A program made the position numbers and the translations under genes. Source: Oharaeibacter diazotrophicus (lineage in GTDB: Bacteria > Pseudomonadota > Alphaproteobacteria > Rhizobiales > Pleomorphomonadaceae). From it: a stretch of DNA of 64,000 bases. Shown piece by piece: positions 62,773 to 64,000 of the stretch. Location of the stretch: assembly GCF_004362745.1 (NCBI RefSeq), contig NZ_SNXY01000006.1:372001-436000 (forward strand), read 5' to 3'. Position 1 is the first letter of the stretch, and each line of letters opens with the position of its first letter. The notes below the pieces were generated by a model, which was not told the origin of the DNA, did not search any database, and was given only the letters and a program-made list of their open reading frames with translations.

Positions 62773-64000
62773 ATGAGGCGCGTCGTCATCACCGGACTGG
62801 GCATGGTCACGCCGCTCGGCTGCGGCGTCGAGACCACCTGGTCGGCGCTGCTCGCCGGTCGGAGCGGCGCTCGCCGGATCACCGAATTCCAGGTCGACGA
62901 CCTCGCCTGCCAGATCGCCTGCATCATCCCGCGCGGCGACGGCACCGACGGCAGCTTCAATCCGGACGACTGGATGGAGCCGAAGGAGCAGCGCAAGGTC
63001 GACGACTTCATCGTCTACGCGATGGCCGCCGCCGATCAGGCCGTGAAGGATTCCGGCTGGCTGCCGACCGACCACGAGGGCCAGACCCGCACCGGCGTGC
63101 TGATCGGCTCGGGCATCGGCGGCATCAACGGCATCGTCGAGGCAGGCTTCACGCTGCGCGACAAGGGGCCGCGCCGTCTGTCGCCGTTCTTCATCCCCGG
63201 CCGGTTGATCAACCTCGCCTCCGGCCACGTCTCGATCCGCTACGGCTTCAAGGGCCCGAACCACGCGGTCGTCACCGCCTGCTCGACCGGCGCCCACGCC
63301 ATCGGCGACGCCGCCCGGCTGATCGCTCTCGACGACGCCGACGTCATGATCGCCGGCGGCACCGAGAGCCCGGTCAACCGCATCTCGGTCGCCGGCTTCG
63401 CCGCCATGCGGGCGCTGTCGACCGCCTACAACGACAATCCGACCGCCGCCTCGCGTCCCTACGACCGCGACCGCGACGGCTTCGTGATGGGCGAGGGGTC
63501 GGGCATCGTGGTGCTCGAGGAACTCGGCCACGCGCTGGCGCGCGGCGCCAAGATCTACGCCGAGGTCGTCGGCTACGGCCTGACCGGCGACGCCCACCAC
63601 ATCACGGCGCCGTCCGAGGACGGCGACGGCGCCTACCGCTGCATGGCGGCGGCGCTGAAGCGGGCCGGCCTGTCGCCCCACGACGTCGACTACGTCAACG
63701 CCCACGGCACCTCGACCATGGCCGACGGCATCGAACTCGGCGCGGTCGAGCGTCTGGTCGGCGATGCGGCGCGGACGATCTCGATGTCGTCGACCAAGTC
63801 GATGACCGGCCACCTCCTCGGCGCCGCCGGCGCCATCGAGGCGATCTTCTCCACGCTCGCGATCCGCGACGGCGTCGTGCCGCCGACGATCAACCTCGAC
63901 AATCCCTCGGTCGACACCCAGATCGACCTCGTGCCGCACACGGCGCGCGAGAAGAAGGTGAAGGTCGCCGTCTCCAACTCCTTCGGCTTCGGCGGAACCA
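62773..64000 (+). CDS. fabF: 3-oxoacyl-ACP synthase II FabF (partial, cut by window end)
   Basis: FabF condenses acyl-ACP with malonyl-ACP in elongation. The frame runs open from ATG 62773 to the window end and gives 409 residues of an expected 420 or so, ending in the conserved SNSFGFGGT. Visible marks are MRRVVITGLGMVTPLG, nucleophile Cys170 in TACSTG, and the His pair in NAHGTST and TGHLLGAAGA. It completes the fabG-acpP-fabF order. Only the last few residues are missing from the window. Confidence 0.97.
   Translation, partial: MRRVVITGLGMVTPLGCGVETTWSALLAGRSGARRITEFQVDDLACQIACIIPRGDGTDGSFNPDDWMEPKEQRKVDDFIVYAMAAADQAVKDSGWLPTDHEGQTRTGVLIGSGIGGINGIVEAGFTLRDKGPRRLSPFFIPGRLINLASGHVSIRYGFKGPNHAVVTACSTGAHAIGDAARLIALDDADVMIAGGTESPVNRISVAGFAAMRALSTAYNDNPTAASRPYDRDRDGFVMGEGSGIVVLEELGHALARGAKIYAEVVGYGLTGDAHHITAPSEDGDGAYRCMAAALKRAGLSPHDVDYVNAHGTSTMADGIELGAVERLVGDAARTISMSSTKSMTGHLLGAAGAIEAIFSTLAIRDGVVPPTINLDNPSVDTQIDLVPHTAREKKVKVAVSNSFGFGGT

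Overview
The window is a GC-rich chromosomal segment (roughly 70 percent GC by eye) from an alphaproteobacterium, most likely of the order Hyphomicrobiales (Rhizobiales). The reasons are gene orders and families typical of that group: nusB-thiL, purC-purS-small membrane protein-purQ-purL-bolA-grxD, hppA followed by bamE, the Cbp3-type ubiquinol-cytochrome c chaperone, DUF177-plsX-fabH-ihfA-merR-tRNA-Pro, a DUF1476 F1-ATPase inhibitor, ctaA with DUF2842, and fabG-acpP-fabF. The genus cannot be fixed from the sequence. Long open frames on the opposite strand are common because of the GC content; nearly all are shadows and are left out.

Region by region. (1) 1-25 kb is mostly housekeeping: transcription antitermination, thiamine, ribosomal protein S4, purine synthesis, a proton-pumping pyrophosphatase, outer-membrane assembly, and phospholipid and fatty-acid initiation, ending at tRNA-Pro(GGG). 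The purine block has been disturbed. A Uma2-family gene and a SnoaL-like gene lie between purL and purQ, a 111-bp mutated copy of the purQ 3' end lies beside the SnoaL-like gene, and a DUF2380 secreted-protein gene lies on the opposite strand between purS and purQ. (2) 24.6-25.3 kb is a toxin-antitoxin pair (toxin first) with a perfect 21-bp palindromic operator overlapping an apparently leaderless promoter. (3) 25.4-47.7 kb is a 22-kb accessory block, entirely on the minus strand, with many 4-base start/stop overlaps. It encodes an ABC importer with a fused double permease, two deaminase-type amidohydrolases, a PuuE-like deacetylase-fold hydrolase, an amidase, a two-component flavin monooxygenase, a second flavoprotein, an arylmalonate-decarboxylase-like protein, a dihydroxyphthalate-decarboxylase-like protein, a protein with the archaeosine-synthase signature motif, an acetylpolyamine-type deacetylase with aminotransferase and aldehyde dehydrogenase, an old yellow enzyme, an aldo/keto reductase and an AraC regulator. 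I read it as an uncharacterised catabolic system for a nitrogen heterocycle joined to an amine-degradation branch. (4) 47.9-56.7 kb is an exopolysaccharide cluster: polymerase/ligase, initiating sugar-phosphate transferase, glycosyltransferase, export lipoprotein, a chain-length protein with a degenerate kinase domain, and a CelD-type acetyltransferase. (5) 56.8-64 kb returns to core genes: DUF2842, heme A synthase, O-acetylhomoserine sulfhydrylase, and the fatty-acid genes fabG, acpP and fabF (cut by the window edge).

The best candidate for something undescribed is region 3, and within it the protein at 39028-40053, which matches exactly the PC-X3-KPY-X2-S-X2-H signature known from archaeal ArcS. 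No rRNA, CRISPR array, transposase or integrase was seen.
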